A stretch of DNA of 6,684 nucleotides, taken from Thiotrichaceae bacterium. Lineage in GTDB: Bacteria > Pseudomonadota > Gammaproteobacteria > Thiotrichales > Thiotrichaceae. The position numbers were made by a program, and so were the translations under genes. Positions 6,082-6,684 of the stretch are shown here, in pieces. The stretch is from contig WGBH01000042.1 in NCBI GenBank assembly GCA_015494435.1, positions 1 through 6,684 on the forward strand, written 5' to 3'. The notes under the pieces were generated by a model. That model saw only the letters and a program-made list of their open reading frames with translations. It made no database searches and was not told the origin of the DNA. Each line of letters begins with the position of its first letter. Position 1 is the stretch's first letter.

Positions 6082-6684
6082 TTATTGAAGCAATAACTTG
6101 ACTGCTAATTGAAAGGTTTGCTGTTCTGATATTCTTTTTTTGGGTTTAATCTCTAATGTTTTGTACATTTTTCCATACATCTTTAGAGCTTTTTTGTAAC
6201 TAAGATCATCACTACGACTTTTTCTTATTGTTTTACGAGTAAATCCTCGTGTTTTGGTATTACTTTGTTTTTTGAAAGATATTCGATGCGCCTTTAGCTT
6301 ATTGTAAATTCTCAGTACATTTTTAACATAACGACGTGTTTCACGATAAGGCGGAACTCCCTTATATTTATCAACCCGTCCTTCACCTGCATTATAAGCG
6401 GCAGCTGCATGGCGCATATCATCTTTATAGTGACCCATTAAAAATTTAAGATATTTTGTGCCACCTTTAATGTTTTGCTTTACACTTATACCGCTTTCTA
6501 CACCAAAACGTTTTGCAGTAACTGGCATTAATTGCATCAATCCTTTAGCGCCAACAGGTGAGACAGCTTTGGCATTAAAACAAGTTTCAACCGCCGCAAT
6601 AGCCAATACAAAATCTGCATTAAGATTATGAAAACGTGCATATTTTTCAATTATTGCTTTGTAAGGACGTGCTTTTTTTAGAAT
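6082..6684 (-). CDS. Lytic transglycosylase, SLT domain (C-terminal part; N-terminus outside the window)
   Basis: The frame is open from base 6684 to the TAA at 6082, giving 200 visible residues. SLT-family enzymes cleave the MurNAc-GlcNAc bond of peptidoglycan in the periplasm, leaving 1,6-anhydro-MurNAc. The fragment contains catalytic Glu33 in AAVETCFN, then AVSPVGAKGLMQLMP (40-54), AAAYNAGEGRV (94-104) and PPYRETRRYV (111-120), in family order. The first 30 residues (PYKAIIEKYARFHNLNADFV) are the usual helix before the catalytic Glu, so the gene does not start at the TTG near 6606. The last 70 or so residues are a Lys/Arg-rich tail (from about 130) with no LysM repeat, unlike E. coli MltD, although MltD is also next to gloB. 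The signal peptide should lie just beyond the right edge. It shares its strand with gloB and precedes it, so the two may be co-transcribed. Confidence 0.92.
   Translation of the reverse strand: MLKKARPYKAIIEKYARFHNLNADFVLAIAAVETCFNAKAVSPVGAKGLMQLMPVTAKRFGVESGISVKQNIKGGTKYLKFLMGHYKDDMRHAAAAYNAGEGRVDKYKGVPPYRETRRYVKNVLRIYNKLKAHRISFKKQSNTKTRGFTRKTIRKSRSDDLSYKKALKMYGKMYKTLEIKPKKRISEQQTFQLAVKLLLQ

Overview
This window is AT-rich bacterial chromosome, most likely from a gammaproteobacterium. It carries a stand-alone PolA-type 5' nuclease, a glyoxalase II (gloB) paired with a lytic transglycosylase (an adjacency also known in Escherichia coli as mltD-gloB), a lipobox lipoprotein, and a large cysteine-free DUF4214 surface-type protein of the kind exported by type I secretion. 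The genus cannot be fixed from the sequence; a sulfur-oxidising or other AT-rich gammaproteobacterium is only a guess. No transposase, integrase, CRISPR array, tRNA or rRNA was seen.

Layout: (1) 1-889, minus strand: the first 296 residues of a 5'-3' exonuclease that runs off the left edge. It is open at the window boundary and easy to miss. (2) 890-1616: a 727-base gap. It holds a GC-richer block (about 1018-1327) with several perfect or near-perfect inverted repeats, ending in a textbook rho-independent terminator at 1296-1327 and followed by a second terminator-like hairpin at 1368-1390. I read this as an unassigned plus-strand transcription unit, most likely a structured small RNA. The rest is AT-rich leader for the next gene. 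(3) 1617-4085, plus strand: an 822-residue DUF4214 protein with a repetitive Thr/Asp/Asn/Ser-rich beta region and a C-terminus like those of type I secretion substrates. (4) 4112-5218, plus strand: a lipoprotein alpha/beta hydrolase with a visible Ser-Asp-His triad, close enough behind gene 3 to share its mRNA. (5) 5235-6014, minus strand: glyoxalase II. (6) 6082-6684, minus strand: the C-terminal part of an SLT-family lytic transglycosylase, cut by the right edge.

How they fit together: the two plus-strand genes form a probable cell-surface pair, one secreted or surface-attached protein and one outer-membrane lipoprotein esterase/lipase-like enzyme. The minus-strand pair on the right is housekeeping (methylglyoxal detoxification and murein turnover). 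The nuclease on the left is a DNA-metabolism enzyme transcribed away from the rest. The least explained part is the probable RNA gene in the 890-1616 gap.
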